DNA of 64,000 nucleotides from JAHLMO01 sp038997305 (GCA_038997305.1 JAWAZZ010000002.1:19546-83545); one strand, 5' to 3'; positions 51,734-61,419 are shown, counted from the stretch's first letter. The notes: generated by a model not told the origin, from the sequence alone. Numbers and translations are program-made.

Positions 51734-52446
51734 TCTTTTTTGTATTTAGGAATATTTCTTAAAGCATCAAACATTGCTTGAATTAAATTCATATGTTGCT
51801 TAGTTCTTCCGAATGTTTTGCTCCAAACATCTCTAATTCCTGCTAATCTAAATAGTTTTTTGCTTTCATCATCAACTACCAATCCAGTACCTCTTGGAGC
51901 AGGCATTAATTCTACTTTTACACTCCCACTTTTTCCATAAGTTTTCCAAGGAATAGAGTGTTCCCCATTACATGCACATTCCCAGCTTCCACAACCTCTA
52001 TAAACTTTTATAATATTTAATTTTGCCTTTCTTAATGCTTTTATGTATGCACTTCTTCCATCTTTTCCCTTTCCTCTTCCAATACCCACATGACCATTCT
52101 CATCTCCTACGATTACCATTACACTATATCTAACTCTTCTTCCGCTGGCAGTAACTTTTTGACTTCTTTTTATTGGTATTCTTTTTCCTGCGCCACCTTT
52201 TGTACCACCTTTACCTATTAACACAAATTCTACTTTTAAGTTCGGCAGTAAATAATCAACAATCTCTGGTTCTAGAATTTTCATATTTTTTTCCAGTATT
52301 TCATCTATGGATTTTATTTTTCCTTCCAAAACCATTTTTCCTAGTTTTGTTTTTGGCTTCCAATTAGCTAAACTTTCTGGTAAAGGAAGCTTAATTTCCT
52401 CTTGCTGTTCTTGAACTTCTTCTTTTTGTTCAATGACCTCAACCAT
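51730..52446 (-). CDS. rps5: Ribosomal protein S5
   Basis: The 238-residue archaeal S5 has VLIGKGGTKGGAGKRIPIKRSQ, VMVIVGDENGHVGIGRGKGKD and a C-terminal double-stranded-RNA-type domain with GTGLVVDDESKKLFRLAGIRDVWSKTFG. It belongs to an L19e-L18-S5 run, the usual archaeal order, but L30 and L15 that normally follow are replaced by convergent metG. Confidence 0.96.
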   Translation of the reverse strand: MVEVIEQKEEVQEQQEEIKLPLPESLANWKPKTKLGKMVLEGKIKSIDEILEKNMKILEPEIVDYLLPNLKVEFVLIGKGGTKGGAGKRIPIKRSQKVTASGRRVRYSVMVIVGDENGHVGIGRGKGKDGRSAYIKALRKAKLNIIKVYRGCGSWECACNGEHSIPWKTYGKSGSVKVELMPAPRGTGLVVDDESKKLFRLAGIRDVWSKTFGRTKQHMNLIQAMFDALRNIPKYKKD

Positions 52447-52966
52447 AATCTTTTAAAATTTGTTCTTTAACTTTATAAAAATCTTGCACTATATTCTTAA
52501 ACTTCTCTAAATAACTCGCTATATGTCTTCCTTCTATTCTGTCTTGAGAAGGCAATATTTCTTCGCTATGAGGAATTTTTAAGCCAGCATCCAACGCACC
52601 TTTTAATACAGCATATATTCTATTACCTTTGGTACTTCTATTTAATCCAATATCTAATATCGCTTCTTTTATTCCATTTTTTAAAGCAAGCTTACCTATT
52701 ATTAAGCCAGTTAAATATGCAGCAGGAATGTTTTTGCAAGAGTAATGCCAATTATACTTATCTTTTAATATTTTTGATGTAATGCCAATTATAGTATAAT
52801 CTTGAGCTTCTTTTGACTTTATCAACTGAGCTATTATATATCTATTTGTTTTTCTAACTACCAATCTTATCTTTCCACTTTTTAATAAGCCTATTCTTTG
52901 CTTGTAATCTGTTTTAAACTTTCTTCTTCTCTTATATGGCATTTTGTAGGTTGTTTTTTGAACCAT
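52439..52966 (-). CDS. rpl18: Ribosomal protein L18
   Basis: The 175-residue protein has YKMPYKRRRKFKTDYKQR, RLVVRKTNRYIIAQLI, GLIIGKLALKNGIKEAILDIGL and DAGLKIPHSEEILPSQDRIEG, all diagnostic. It binds 5S rRNA. Its last 8 bases overlap rps5, and its start is 1 base from the rpl19e stop. Confidence 0.96.
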   Translation of the reverse strand: MVQKTTYKMPYKRRRKFKTDYKQRIGLLKSGKIRLVVRKTNRYIIAQLIKSKEAQDYTIIGITSKILKDKYNWHYSCKNIPAAYLTGLIIGKLALKNGIKEAILDIGLNRSTKGNRIYAVLKGALDAGLKIPHSEEILPSQDRIEGRHIASYLEKFKNIVQDFYKVKEQILKDYG

Positions 52967-52967
52967 T

Positions 52968-53390
52968 TTATTTGCTTTCTTCTTTTAATAGTTTATGAGT
53001 TTCTAAATATAACTTCAAGTGAGAAACACTTCTAAAGTAACCACCTTTTATTAATCTTCTTAAATTTCTATAAGTCTTATTATCTATTTTACCTTCTTCT
53101 TTTAGTTTTCTTAAGAACCTTCTTAAAGGCCTAACTCTATTTATCCATTTTCTCTTTCTAGAAATTATAGAGTGCTTACCTCCTTTTCTAACTGGCTTTT
53201 TTTCTTTTTCCTTTTTCCAATGCAAGAAATCCCTTTTTACTTTTATTATACCTCTAAAAATTAGCTTTTTAACATCTGCAGCTGTAATTGCTTTTTCTGC
53301 TTCTTCTAATTTCGTTGGATCTATCCAAATCTTACTTTTTCCTACCTTCAATATTCTTGCAGCAAGCCTTTTTACAGTAGTAAGTGCCAT
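52968..53390 (-). CDS. rpl19e: Ribosomal protein L19e
   Basis: The 140-residue protein has KRLAARILKVGKSKIWIDP, AAKV-like ITAADVKKLI, GGKHSIISRKRKWINRVRPLRRFLRKLK and a basic C-terminal helix, as in the family. It is the first gene of the L19e-L18-S5 run and divergent from rfcL, 59 bases away. Confidence 0.96.
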   Translation of the reverse strand: MALTTVKRLAARILKVGKSKIWIDPTKLEEAEKAITAADVKKLIFRGIIKVKRDFLHWKKEKEKKPVRKGGKHSIISRKRKWINRVRPLRRFLRKLKEEGKIDNKTYRNLRRLIKGGYFRSVSHLKLYLETHKLLKEESK

Positions 53391-53449
53391 TAATAATATT
53401 TAAAAAATTTAAAATTTAATTGAAAATAATTAAGTAGCAAAAATATATT

Positions 53450-54580
53450 ATGCTATGGATATTTAAATATAGGCCTAAAAGCTTAAAAGAATTCGTTAAT
53501 CAAAAAGAGGCAATAGAAAAATTCTTACAATGGTATAAAAATTGGAAAAACACAAAAAAAGCTGCATTATTATATGGTCCGCCAGGAATCGGCAAAAGTT
53601 GTTTTGTTGAGGCTTTTGCTAGGGATAATAATTTAGAGTTAATTCAACTTAATGCTAGTGATAAAAGAGACGCAACTTCTTTAAGAAATATACTTGGAAA
53701 CTCTTCAAAAGCAATGAGCATTTGGAAAAAAGGAAAAATATTTTTGATAGATGAAGTTGATGGAATTTCTACTAGAGAAGATAAAGGTGCTGTAAAAGAA
53801 TTAATAGAGATAATTAACGAATCAAAATTTCCAATAGTTTTAACCGCTAACGATCCATTTGATCCTAAATTAAAGCCTTTGAGAGAGGTTTGTGAATTGA
53901 TAGAATTTAAGAGATTAAATGTTTTTGACATAGAAAAGAAGTTAATAGAGATTTTAGAAAAAGAAGGTATTAAATACGATAGAAGTGTTGTTAGAGAAAT
54001 TGCAATGAGAAATAATGGGGATTTAAGAGGAGCAATAAACGATTTAGAAATTGTTGCAAGAAACAAAAAAGAAATAAAAAGAGAAGATTTGGAAATTTTA
54101 GGTTATAGAGATAGAGAATCTCAAATTTTTGAAGCATTAAAAATCCTTTTTAAAACAAAATATCCAATGACAGCAAAAATGAGTATTGCAAACTTAGATA
54201 TGGATCCAGAAGAAATATTTTATTGGATTGAAGAGAATATTGCAAATGAATATGAAAATATTGAAGAAATTGCTAAAGCCTATAATGCATTAAGTCTTGC
54301 AGATGTTTTTAGAAAAAGAATTATGTCTAGACAAAATTGGAGATTTTTGGTTTACATGAATGATTTAATGACAATAGGTGTTGCGTTAGCCAAAAAAGAA
54401 ATGTACAGAAAATTTACAAAATATAGACCACCATTAATTCTTAAATTATTGGCCCAAACGAAAACTCTAAGAGAAGAGGAAAAGTTAAAATATAAAGAAC
54501 TAGCTGAAAAGTTACATTGTTCAGTTAAAAAAATAAAAAGTGAATATTTACCATTTTTGGCCAAACTAATAAAAAAATGA
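53450..54580 (+). CDS. rfcL: Replication factor C large subunit
   Basis: The 376-residue clamp-loader AAA+ protein has LWIFKYRPKSLKEFVNQ (the N-terminal RFC box), GPPGIGKSC (Walker A), QLNASDKRDATSLRNILG and IFLIDEVDGIS (Walker B with the DEVDG of the large subunit), plus NNGDLRGAINDLE (sensor 2). It loads PCNA with RFC small subunits, which are not in the window. Its stop overlaps the next start as ATGA. It is shorter than many RfcL and has no C-terminal PIP-bearing tail. Confidence 0.94.
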   Translation: MLWIFKYRPKSLKEFVNQKEAIEKFLQWYKNWKNTKKAALLYGPPGIGKSCFVEAFARDNNLELIQLNASDKRDATSLRNILGNSSKAMSIWKKGKIFLIDEVDGISTREDKGAVKELIEIINESKFPIVLTANDPFDPKLKPLREVCELIEFKRLNVFDIEKKLIEILEKEGIKYDRSVVREIAMRNNGDLRGAINDLEIVARNKKEIKREDLEILGYRDRESQIFEALKILFKTKYPMTAKMSIANLDMDPEEIFYWIEENIANEYENIEEIAKAYNALSLADVFRKRIMSRQNWRFLVYMNDLMTIGVALAKKEMYRKFTKYRPPLILKLLAQTKTLREEEKLKYKELAEKLHCSVKKIKSEYLPFLAKLIKK

Positions 54581-55041
54581 TGAAAATAAAGAACAAGCTT
54601 ATCTTAGCAGTTTTAGTTTTTCTTGTTTTAATATTAATTTTTCTGTTTTTAGTTTTCCCTATAATTATATCTTATTTTATGGGTTTGCCTGTAGACGTTA
54701 AAATAACAGATATTATTATAGAAAATAATATAAGTTACATAGAATTGATGTTTAATTTATCAAGAATACCACAAATAAGTTTTGATATTAAAATAGAAAG
54801 TAATTTAGAAAACGCATCTATAATATTAGAAACTCCTGTAGTTAACATTCTTCATGATTTGAATGCGAAAGACATTTATAAGATAGGAGATTCTATAATA
54901 ATAAAAGATGTTAAACCATCCAGAAAACTTTCATATCTGTATGTATATGGTGAATCAAAAAGTTCTATCTTTTTAAATATAAGTTTCATGAAGAAGATTT
55001 CATTTTTAAATTTTGAAGTAAAATATGTTGTAACTAAATAA
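54577..55041 (+). CDS. Membrane-anchored extracellular protein, unknown
   Basis: The 154-residue protein has one strong N-terminal hydrophobic helix (about residues 7-33), then a beta-rich domain with sequons (NLSRIP, NASIIL, NISFM). No family is recognised. It overlaps rfcL by 4 bases and precedes the large surface protein by 6 bases, so it may assist that protein. Confidence 0.6.
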   Translation: MMKIKNKLILAVLVFLVLILIFLFLVFPIIISYFMGLPVDVKITDIIIENNISYIELMFNLSRIPQISFDIKIESNLENASIILETPVVNILHDLNAKDIYKIGDSIIIKDVKPSRKLSYLYVYGESKSSIFLNISFMKKISFLNFEVKYVVTK

Positions 55042-55047
55042 ATTTAT

Positions 55048-57930
55048 ATGAAATTATTATTTATTTTTAGCAAAATTAACATTCCTATATTAATATTGTT
55101 TTTGTTATGTTTTCTTGTAACTTTTGAAGTTGTAGAATCCGCAAAATATTTTTTAAATAGCATAGTAGAGAGTTGTAACACTTATAATCCAGATAAAATA
55201 TCTAGAGAAGACGGAATATATGCAACATATGGATATGGAGGAAATTGCATTAAAAATTGCGCGTATTTTGCATATACAATATATGACTTTGGAAGAGAGA
55301 CCTCTTTTTCCTATATATACATTAGAGGAGCAAATGGTTTTGGATGTGATCGCGCTTTCTGTGGTGCGTCAGAAAGTGTTAAAATTGGTATAAGCCTAGA
55401 TGGAAAAAATTGGGTTTGCAATGTTTATAGTGGTCAAGGATTACCTACTAATTCATTAGGCAGTACAACATTTTATTTTGGACAAACACTGAGAGCTAGA
55501 TATGTAGTTATATATAGAGGTGCTGGTGGTCCTGCTAGAGGAAATCCTATTGTTGATTGTATAGCATTTTGTGACAATTATGAGGAGTGTAGAAATTGTC
55601 TACCTACCAATCTTTGTACAATTACTTTAAATTCACTTTCAATAAATCCTTCCTCTACAAATCAATGTGGTCAATCAATATTGTTAACAGCAACTGTTAG
55701 TTATTCAGCTAGTGGAAATTGTCAAAACCAGTATATAACAGTTTATAAACCAGATGGAAGTGTTTTGTGCAATATTCCAATAGATACTTCTAAAAATAGC
55801 AATTCATGTTCAGCTAGTTATACTACTCCATCACAAAGTGGTACATATACATTCAAAGCAGTTTATAGAACTCAAGAAAAAACAGCAAGTTTAAATGTAA
55901 ATTGTCCCTCAAGAAATCCTTTATGGATAACTTATTTTTCTAATGTTTCACAAGCATTTGTAAATCAACCAATTCAATTTTCTAGTTTATGGAATGCATC
56001 TCAACAATACAGCACATCTGTTTGGCTTTCGCATTTTGTTTTCTCCTATAGATTGAATAATAATCCATGGGTTAATGAAACGTATAGATTTTCAGCTAAT
56101 GTAGGTAGTTGGCTTTCCAACTGGAAATATAGAATCCCAATAACTATTAAAGAAAATTCTGGAAAAGATTTAACTAATTATCAAATTTTAGTAGCTTTAA
56201 ATACTCAAAGTTTAATCTCTCAAGGAAAAATGAAATCAGATTGTTCAGATATTAGATTTGTTGATAGTGATGGGATTACTTTATTAAACTATTGGATCGA
56301 ATCTGGATGTAATACTCAAAACACGAGAATTTGGGTAAAAGTTCCAAATATTCCAGCAAATTCATACAAGACAATTTATGTTTATTATGGAAATCCTTCT
56401 GCTACTTCACTTAGTAATGGAGATTTGGTTTTTGATTTTTTTGATGAGTTCTTAAATAAGAACATCTCGAAATGGGATTGGCCATCTAATTGGATTGTTG
56501 AAAATGGTTTTGCTAAACAAACATATTCAGCTGGTTGGAGTAATGGAATGAATAGCAAACAACTTAACATCCCAATTTCCAATTATTTAGGAATAAGAAT
56601 AATTAGCAACATAATAAACGATGGAACCTCATGGGCTTATGATGTACAGATTGGAGTAAAAACTTCTAATACTATATTTGGTTCTCCTTATTTTACTGAA
56701 AGTTCTAATTGGTATTTGTTTTTTGATAGAAGTTGTAGTGGATCAGGTAACTGTCCATCAGGTTATACCAGATCTCTTAGAAGATATGAAGTTATTATTC
56801 TTGGAAACAGACAACAATGGTATTTAGATGGTAATTTAATTGACTCTAGGAATCTAAATATAAATGGAATTATTATTAGCGGCTTCTACATAAATGGTAA
56901 GGGTATAACAAGATTTGATAAATTTATAGTTTCAAAATATGCTTTTCCAGAACCAACAATTACATTAGGAAATGAAGAAACCATCAATATATTTACAGCT
57001 TGGGCAAATATAACAAAAATATTCTCCCAACCAGGAACTTTGTGTTGGAAATTCTATGCAAACAATTCGCTAAATCTTTGGAATGTAACACCAGAAAGTT
57101 GCCTAAATATAATTGTTCCAGATTATTATTTTGAAATTACGTTAGTTCAACCAAAAGAAAATAGTATTAATAACTTGATTGTTGGAGAATCTCTAAATGT
57201 AAAAGCACATGTAAAAATGCTTTCAAATTATCAGTTTTGCATAAACATAAACGCATATATAAGATATAATCAAACATCTAATATCCCAGAAACTCCTATA
57301 CCAACTACATCAAATTCTTTATCTTCAGATATTAATCCAATTTCAACTCAAATATGTACATCTCAAACAATTAACTTAGATTATATTCTCTATGCAAATA
57401 AGCCCTCATTCAAAATAATAGATATAAGAGTTTGCGATGATCAAAATCTTAAATGTAATAATTCAAAAACTTTTTACGCAAACATTAGCTTAGTTGCTAA
57501 TAGGGACTTTTCTTTAAAATCAGGATGGAATTTAATTTCAATACCTTATAAATCTATTCATTTAGATTTGTCTCAAGATTTTTGCAACTTATCAGAAAAA
57601 TTATTCCATTATTACAACTCCTCATCGAAAACTTGGCAATATCATAGATTTAATGAATTAAAATATGGTATTGCATATTGGGTTTATTCAGATAAGGATT
57701 GCACATCTAAAATTTCTATAAGTGGTAATGTCAATATTAATGACTTGCCAAAAACTCAAAGAGGTATTAACTATATAGGATCGTTAACCTCTAATAGAGA
57801 TGTTAATTCTATAGCAAGTGCTATTGGATGTAATAATCCAAAGGTTAGATATTGGGATCCAACATCTCAATCGTTTAAAGATGCTAATCAAATAATTCCT
57901 TGGTATGGATATATATTTGAATGTTCTTAA
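55048..57930 (+). CDS. Large secreted surface protein with DUF2341 domain
   Basis: The 960-residue protein has a hydrophobic N-terminal segment (about 12-32, signal peptide or anchor). A Cys-rich region (~35-190) resembles a discoidin/galactose-binding fold. An Ig-like region (~195-290: SGTYTFKAVYR) follows, then a DUF2341 domain (~350-455: NWKYRIPITIKENSG, YWIESGC, IWVKVPNIPANS, IYVYYGNPSA). A lectin/LamG-like region (~455-640) comes next, then further beta domains and a C-terminal FSLKSGWNLISIPY module. Many Cys pairs and N-X-S/T sequons suggest a disulfide-bonded glycoprotein. There is no C-terminal anchor, so it may be retained by the N-terminus. A likely role is adhesion to a partner cell (inference). 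Confidence 0.85.
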   Translation: MKLLFIFSKINIPILILFLLCFLVTFEVVESAKYFLNSIVESCNTYNPDKISREDGIYATYGYGGNCIKNCAYFAYTIYDFGRETSFSYIYIRGANGFGCDRAFCGASESVKIGISLDGKNWVCNVYSGQGLPTNSLGSTTFYFGQTLRARYVVIYRGAGGPARGNPIVDCIAFCDNYEECRNCLPTNLCTITLNSLSINPSSTNQCGQSILLTATVSYSASGNCQNQYITVYKPDGSVLCNIPIDTSKNSNSCSASYTTPSQSGTYTFKAVYRTQEKTASLNVNCPSRNPLWITYFSNVSQAFVNQPIQFSSLWNASQQYSTSVWLSHFVFSYRLNNNPWVNETYRFSANVGSWLSNWKYRIPITIKENSGKDLTNYQILVALNTQSLISQGKMKSDCSDIRFVDSDGITLLNYWIESGCNTQNTRIWVKVPNIPANSYKTIYVYYGNPSATSLSNGDLVFDFFDEFLNKNISKWDWPSNWIVENGFAKQTYSAGWSNGMNSKQLNIPISNYLGIRIISNIINDGTSWAYDVQIGVKTSNTIFGSPYFTESSNWYLFFDRSCSGSGNCPSGYTRSLRRYEVIILGNRQQWYLDGNLIDSRNLNINGIIISGFYINGKGITRFDKFIVSKYAFPEPTITLGNEETINIFTAWANITKIFSQPGTLCWKFYANNSLNLWNVTPESCLNIIVPDYYFEITLVQPKENSINNLIVGESLNVKAHVKMLSNYQFCININAYIRYNQTSNIPETPIPTTSNSLSSDINPISTQICTSQTINLDYILYANKPSFKIIDIRVCDDQNLKCNNSKTFYANISLVANRDFSLKSGWNLISIPYKSIHLDLSQDFCNLSEKLFHYYNSSSKTWQYHRFNELKYGIAYWVYSDKDCTSKISISGNVNINDLPKTQRGINYIGSLTSNRDVNSIASAIGCNNPKVRYWDPTSQSFKDANQIIPWYGYIFECS

Positions 57931-58355
57931 GTTTTTGGAACCCAACTAAAAGGAATTATTTCATAGTAATTTGTTTTTCCATCACTAAAGAATAATTCTA
58001 GCTCACTAGTCGTAGGAAAGCTTGCGATATTATAGGGAGCTTGACAAGGAGAAGTTCTAATCTTTACACTAACATAATATCCAAATCTTTGTAATTTTTC
58101 TAGTTCTTTAGAAAACTCTTCTAAATTATATTTAAATTCTTCGCAATCTTTTGATAAATTTATTATATCTAATAACTTTTCTTTAATATTTTTTATTAAT
58201 AAAGCATATTCTGGCAAATATTGAGAAACATCTACAAAAACAACTCTATAAGTTAAAAAATATAAAACTATTAAAACACTAACTATTAAAATTGCTCCTA
58301 ACGTCATGAATTGTAATTTAAAGTATTTGTAGTATTGCATGTTTTTCATTTCCAA
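57927..58355 (-). CDS. Single-pass membrane protein, unknown
   Basis: The 142-residue protein has one hydrophobic helix (about residues 15-36), then an extracellular helical segment with two Cys (DCEEF and SPCQAP) and a beta region. No family is recognised. The start lies inside the 3' end of the DUF424 gene (38 bases overlap); downstream in-frame ATGs at 58349 and 58340 are alternatives. It is convergent with the surface protein. Confidence 0.55.
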   Translation of the reverse strand: MEMKNMQYYKYFKLQFMTLGAILIVSVLIVLYFLTYRVVFVDVSQYLPEYALLIKNIKEKLLDIINLSKDCEEFKYNLEEFSKELEKLQRFGYYVSVKIRTSPCQAPYNIASFPTTSELELFFSDGKTNYYEIIPFSWVPKT

Positions 58356-58620
58356 TAATTAAAATATTTTTTTCATTGATTAAATTTAGTTCTACTAATA
58401 AATCTACAGAATTATTTCCAAATGCATTAATTACATCAAACCTTTCTTCCTTTAAAATTTTAACTAATTCTTCCTTTTCAACATATTTTTCGAAATAAAA
58501 ATTTTTAGAAACCTTTATTTTGACATCTTTATACTCGAACTCTTTTTCTAAAACGTCTTCATCACAAATCGCAAGTATTTTTATTCCAAAATTTTTATGA
58601 ATCTTAATACTAAATCTCAT
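58318..58620 (-). CDS. DUF424-family protein
   Basis: The 100-residue protein matches the archaeal DUF424 pattern: LAICDEDVLEKEF, KVSKNFYFEKYV, NAFGNNSVDLLVELNLI and a closing GNEKHAILQI (usually G.pHA). It is frequently next to translation genes. Its upstream neighbour here is aIF2-beta, whose stop abuts its start. Function unknown. Confidence 0.8.
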   Translation of the reverse strand: MRFSIKIHKNFGIKILAICDEDVLEKEFEYKDVKIKVSKNFYFEKYVEKEELVKILKEERFDVINAFGNNSVDLLVELNLINEKNILIIGNEKHAILQIL

Positions 58621-59025
58621 TTAATATCTTATTATTTTTTTATTACCACAAGCATCACATTTCAAATATTTAATGTTATTTTCTATAACAATTCTAGTTT
58701 CTGGCTTGCCACAAACATCACATATAACAAAGTTTTTTACATATTCTTCTAACTTTCTTTTGAGAGTTTCTTTATTTATTATTCCGTTTAAAACTAAAAC
58801 ATCTCTTTCAAACCTTGCAGGAATTCCAACTATTCTAGAGAAATCCCCTTTAAACTCATCTTTTTCTCTTTTTAATTTAAACAGGATTTCTTTGATGTTT
58901 AAGATGTATGTTTTGTTTTTTTCATATCTAACTTCTATATCTGGCAAAGCATATCTATCTGTACTTATGACTATTTGCGGCAATTTATTCAAAGCTTCCT
59001 CTAACATTTCTTCATAACTTTTCAT
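58621..59025 (-). CDS. eif2b: Translation initiation factor aIF2 beta subunit
   Basis: The 134-residue protein has a core KNFVICDVCGKPETRIV ... LKCDACGNKKII zinc ribbon and GDFSRIVGIPARFERDVLVLNGII, the eIF2-beta/eIF5 fold. It is part of the aIF2 heterotrimer that delivers initiator tRNA. Its start overlaps the RPA32-like gene by 4 bases. Confidence 0.94.
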   Translation of the reverse strand: MKSYEEMLEEALNKLPQIVISTDRYALPDIEVRYEKNKTYILNIKEILFKLKREKDEFKGDFSRIVGIPARFERDVLVLNGIINKETLKRKLEEYVKNFVICDVCGKPETRIVIENNIKYLKCDACGNKKIIRY

Positions 59026-59735
59026 TTTATAATTTTATATTTTCCTGGTTTAAATTCATAAATTTTTCCACTCTCTAACAGGCTATCTATTATTTTTATT
59101 AACTTTTCTTTATCTATATTAACCAAACTTAAAATCTCAGATAAGCTAATTCCTTCTTCAGAGGAAAAGTTTTCAATGATTTTAAAAATATTATCTTCCA
59201 AATTTTCGACACTCTTATTCTTTAATATTTCATTAATTTCTATTTCGTCTAATTCGAATCTTTTTTTGGCTTCTTCTAATAATTCATTGTAAGAAAGAAC
59301 ATTAGATAATTTTAGTATTTCTTCAACTTTATAAGAATTTCTTTTTATTCTTTCGGCAATCTTCAATTTAAAAAAAGCCTCAAATTTAAAATTAACTTTT
59401 TTAATTATTTCGGCAATTATATATCTATAATTACTCTCTTTTATTTTACCAACAACAAAAATTATGTTACCTATATCTATTTTTACAGCTTCATTAACTA
59501 AATCTCTAAATGCTTTAACAATTATATCGTCTGTTTCATCGTTAACTAACAGTCTACAATATGTCATTTCTTCATTAACATACTTATCTACTACAGTTCC
59601 AACAATTCCAGCTCTTATTACCTTTTCTCCTAATTTAGTAACTATAAAAGATGGTAATTTATTCTCTTTATTTCCTGGATAATATGTCGAATTTTTAATT
59701 TCTGCAATTCTTAAAGGTATAAAGGGATTTCTCAT
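59022..59735 (-). CDS. RPA32-like OB-fold protein with C-terminal winged helix
   Basis: The 237-residue protein has an N-terminal OB-fold (GEKVIRAGIVGTVVDKYVNEEMTYC, KIDIGNIIFVVGKI) and a C-terminal winged helix (ISLSEILSLVNIDKEKLIKIIDSLLESGKIYE), the arrangement of archaeal RPA-associated/RPA32-type proteins. It probably works with the RPA-like gene at 16.7-17.8 kb. It heads a run with aIF2-beta and DUF424. Confidence 0.72.
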   Translation of the reverse strand: MRNPFIPLRIAEIKNSTYYPGNKENKLPSFIVTKLGEKVIRAGIVGTVVDKYVNEEMTYCRLLVNDETDDIIVKAFRDLVNEAVKIDIGNIIFVVGKIKESNYRYIIAEIIKKVNFKFEAFFKLKIAERIKRNSYKVEEILKLSNVLSYNELLEEAKKRFELDEIEINEILKNKSVENLEDNIFKIIENFSSEEGISLSEILSLVNIDKEKLIKIIDSLLESGKIYEFKPGKYKIIK

Positions 59736-59768
59736 AAATTTGAAAAGATATAGAAAATAAATATGTAT

Positions 59769-59841
59769 GGGGAGGTAGTTTAGCTTGGCAGAATGCAGGC
59801 CTTGGGAGCCTGTGACCCGGGTTCAAATCCCGGCCTCCCCA
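59769..59841 (+). tRNA. tRNA-Pro (anticodon TGG)
   Basis: Acceptor GGGGAGG/CCTCCCC with A73, anticodon stem CAGGC/GCCTG around CTTGGGA (anticodon TGG), and T-loop TTCAAAT. It spans 73 bases with no intron. It lies 89 bases upstream of the prolyl-tRNA synthetase gene on the same strand. Confidence 0.96.
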
Positions 59842-59929
59842 AATTTATTAAAGACTAAAATAATATTTTATATGTTGTTGAAAAACTCAAAAATATTATT
59901 TATACTAAATTTGCTTAGAAGAATAAAAT

Positions 59930-61366
59930 ATGAGTGAAGAATTGGGAATAAAAGCAAAAAAAGAGAATTTAAGCGAATGGTATGAAGAGGTAGTACTAAA
60001 GAGTGGAATGGCTGATTATTCTCCCGTTAAAGGTTGTATAATATTTTTGCCATATAGTATGGCAATTTGGAATTTAATAAGAGAAGAATTCACTAAAATG
60101 ATAAAGGATGAAGTAAAAGAAGTTTATTTTCCACTATTTATTCCTAAACACATTTTAGAAAGAGAAGCTAAACATTTCGAAGGATTTGTGCCTGAAGTAG
60201 CTTGGGTAACAAGAGGCGGAAAAGAGGAATTAGACGAATGGTTAGCAGTAAGACCAACTAGCGAAACAATAATTTATTCCTATATTTCAAAATTAATAAA
60301 AAGCTATAGAGATTTACCTCTAAGGATTATTCAATGGTGTAATGTTGTTAGATGGGAAACAAAAGCCACTAAACCATTTTTAAGAGGAAGAGAATTCTTA
60401 TGGCACGAGGGTCATACTTTTCACGCAACTTTAGAAGACGCTATGGAAGAAACAAAAAAGAGAATTTTTCAATATAAAGAGTTTGTAGAAAAATTCTTAG
60501 CAATCCCTGTTATTGCTGGATATAAAAGTGAATACGAAAAGTTTGCAGGTGCGTACATAACTACTACAATAGAAGCTTTAATGCCTGATGGCAAAGCATT
60601 ACAATGTGGAACTTCTCATAATTTGGCGGATAATTTTTCTAAAGTTTTCGAAATATATTATCAAGATAAAGATGGAAAAAATAAATTAGTATATCAAACG
60701 TCTTGGGGATTTTCAACTAGATTAATTGGCGCGCTAATAATGGTTCACGGCGATGATAAAGGTTTAATTTTACCTCCTAAAATAGCTCCTTATCAAATAG
60801 TTATAATCCCAATATATTATAACGAAGGACAAAAGAAAATAGTATTTGAGAAAGTTAAAGAAATAGAAAATAAATTAAAGAAAGATTATAGAGTTATTTC
60901 TGATTTGAGAGAGGAATACACACCTGGCTATAAGTTTAATGATTGGGAATTAAAAGGCGTGCCAATAAGAATCGAAATAGGTCCAAAAGATATTGAAAAT
61001 AAAACTTTAGTAATTTATAGAAGAGACGAAATGAAAAAGTTTACAATAAAAGAAGAGGAGTTAGAGAAAGTTATATCCAATCTTTTAGATGAAATTCAAA
61101 AAAATCTATTTGAAAAAGCAAAAAGATTTTTGGAATCTCACATATTTGTTGCAAAAAATTTTGAAGAATTTAAAAATTATGTTGAAAAAGGTTTTGTAAT
61201 TGCAAATCATTGTGGAGAAGCTAGTTGCGAAGAAAAAATAAAAGAATTAACTAAGGCAACATGTAGAGTAATAGAATTTAATAATGAAAAACCCTTTGGA
61301 GACGGAAAATGTGTTTATTGTGGAAAGGAAGCAAAATATAAAGCTTATTTTGCAAGATCTTATTAA
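59930..61366 (+). CDS. proS: Prolyl-tRNA synthetase (archaeal/eukaryal type)
   Basis: The 478-residue class II synthetase has motif 1 region PLFIPKHILEREAKHFEGF, motif 2 RWETKATKPFLRGREFLWHEGHT and motif 3 around STRLIGALIMVHGDDKGLILPP. An anticodon-binding domain follows, and then a C-terminal zinc-binding domain (CGEASCEEKI ... CVYCGKEA) ending in a conserved Tyr. This is the ThaXp-like ProRS. A close-by tRNA-Pro gene is present. Confidence 0.96.
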   Translation: MSEELGIKAKKENLSEWYEEVVLKSGMADYSPVKGCIIFLPYSMAIWNLIREEFTKMIKDEVKEVYFPLFIPKHILEREAKHFEGFVPEVAWVTRGGKEELDEWLAVRPTSETIIYSYISKLIKSYRDLPLRIIQWCNVVRWETKATKPFLRGREFLWHEGHTFHATLEDAMEETKKRIFQYKEFVEKFLAIPVIAGYKSEYEKFAGAYITTTIEALMPDGKALQCGTSHNLADNFSKVFEIYYQDKDGKNKLVYQTSWGFSTRLIGALIMVHGDDKGLILPPKIAPYQIVIIPIYYNEGQKKIVFEKVKEIENKLKKDYRVISDLREEYTPGYKFNDWELKGVPIRIEIGPKDIENKTLVIYRRDEMKKFTIKEEELEKVISNLLDEIQKNLFEKAKRFLESHIFVAKNFEEFKNYVEKGFVIANHCGEASCEEKIKELTKATCRVIEFNNEKPFGDGKCVYCGKEAKYKAYFARSY

Positions 61367-61419
61367 ATTCATTATTGTTTTTGCGGAATTAATATTATTA
61401 ATTTTAAATAGCGGATATA

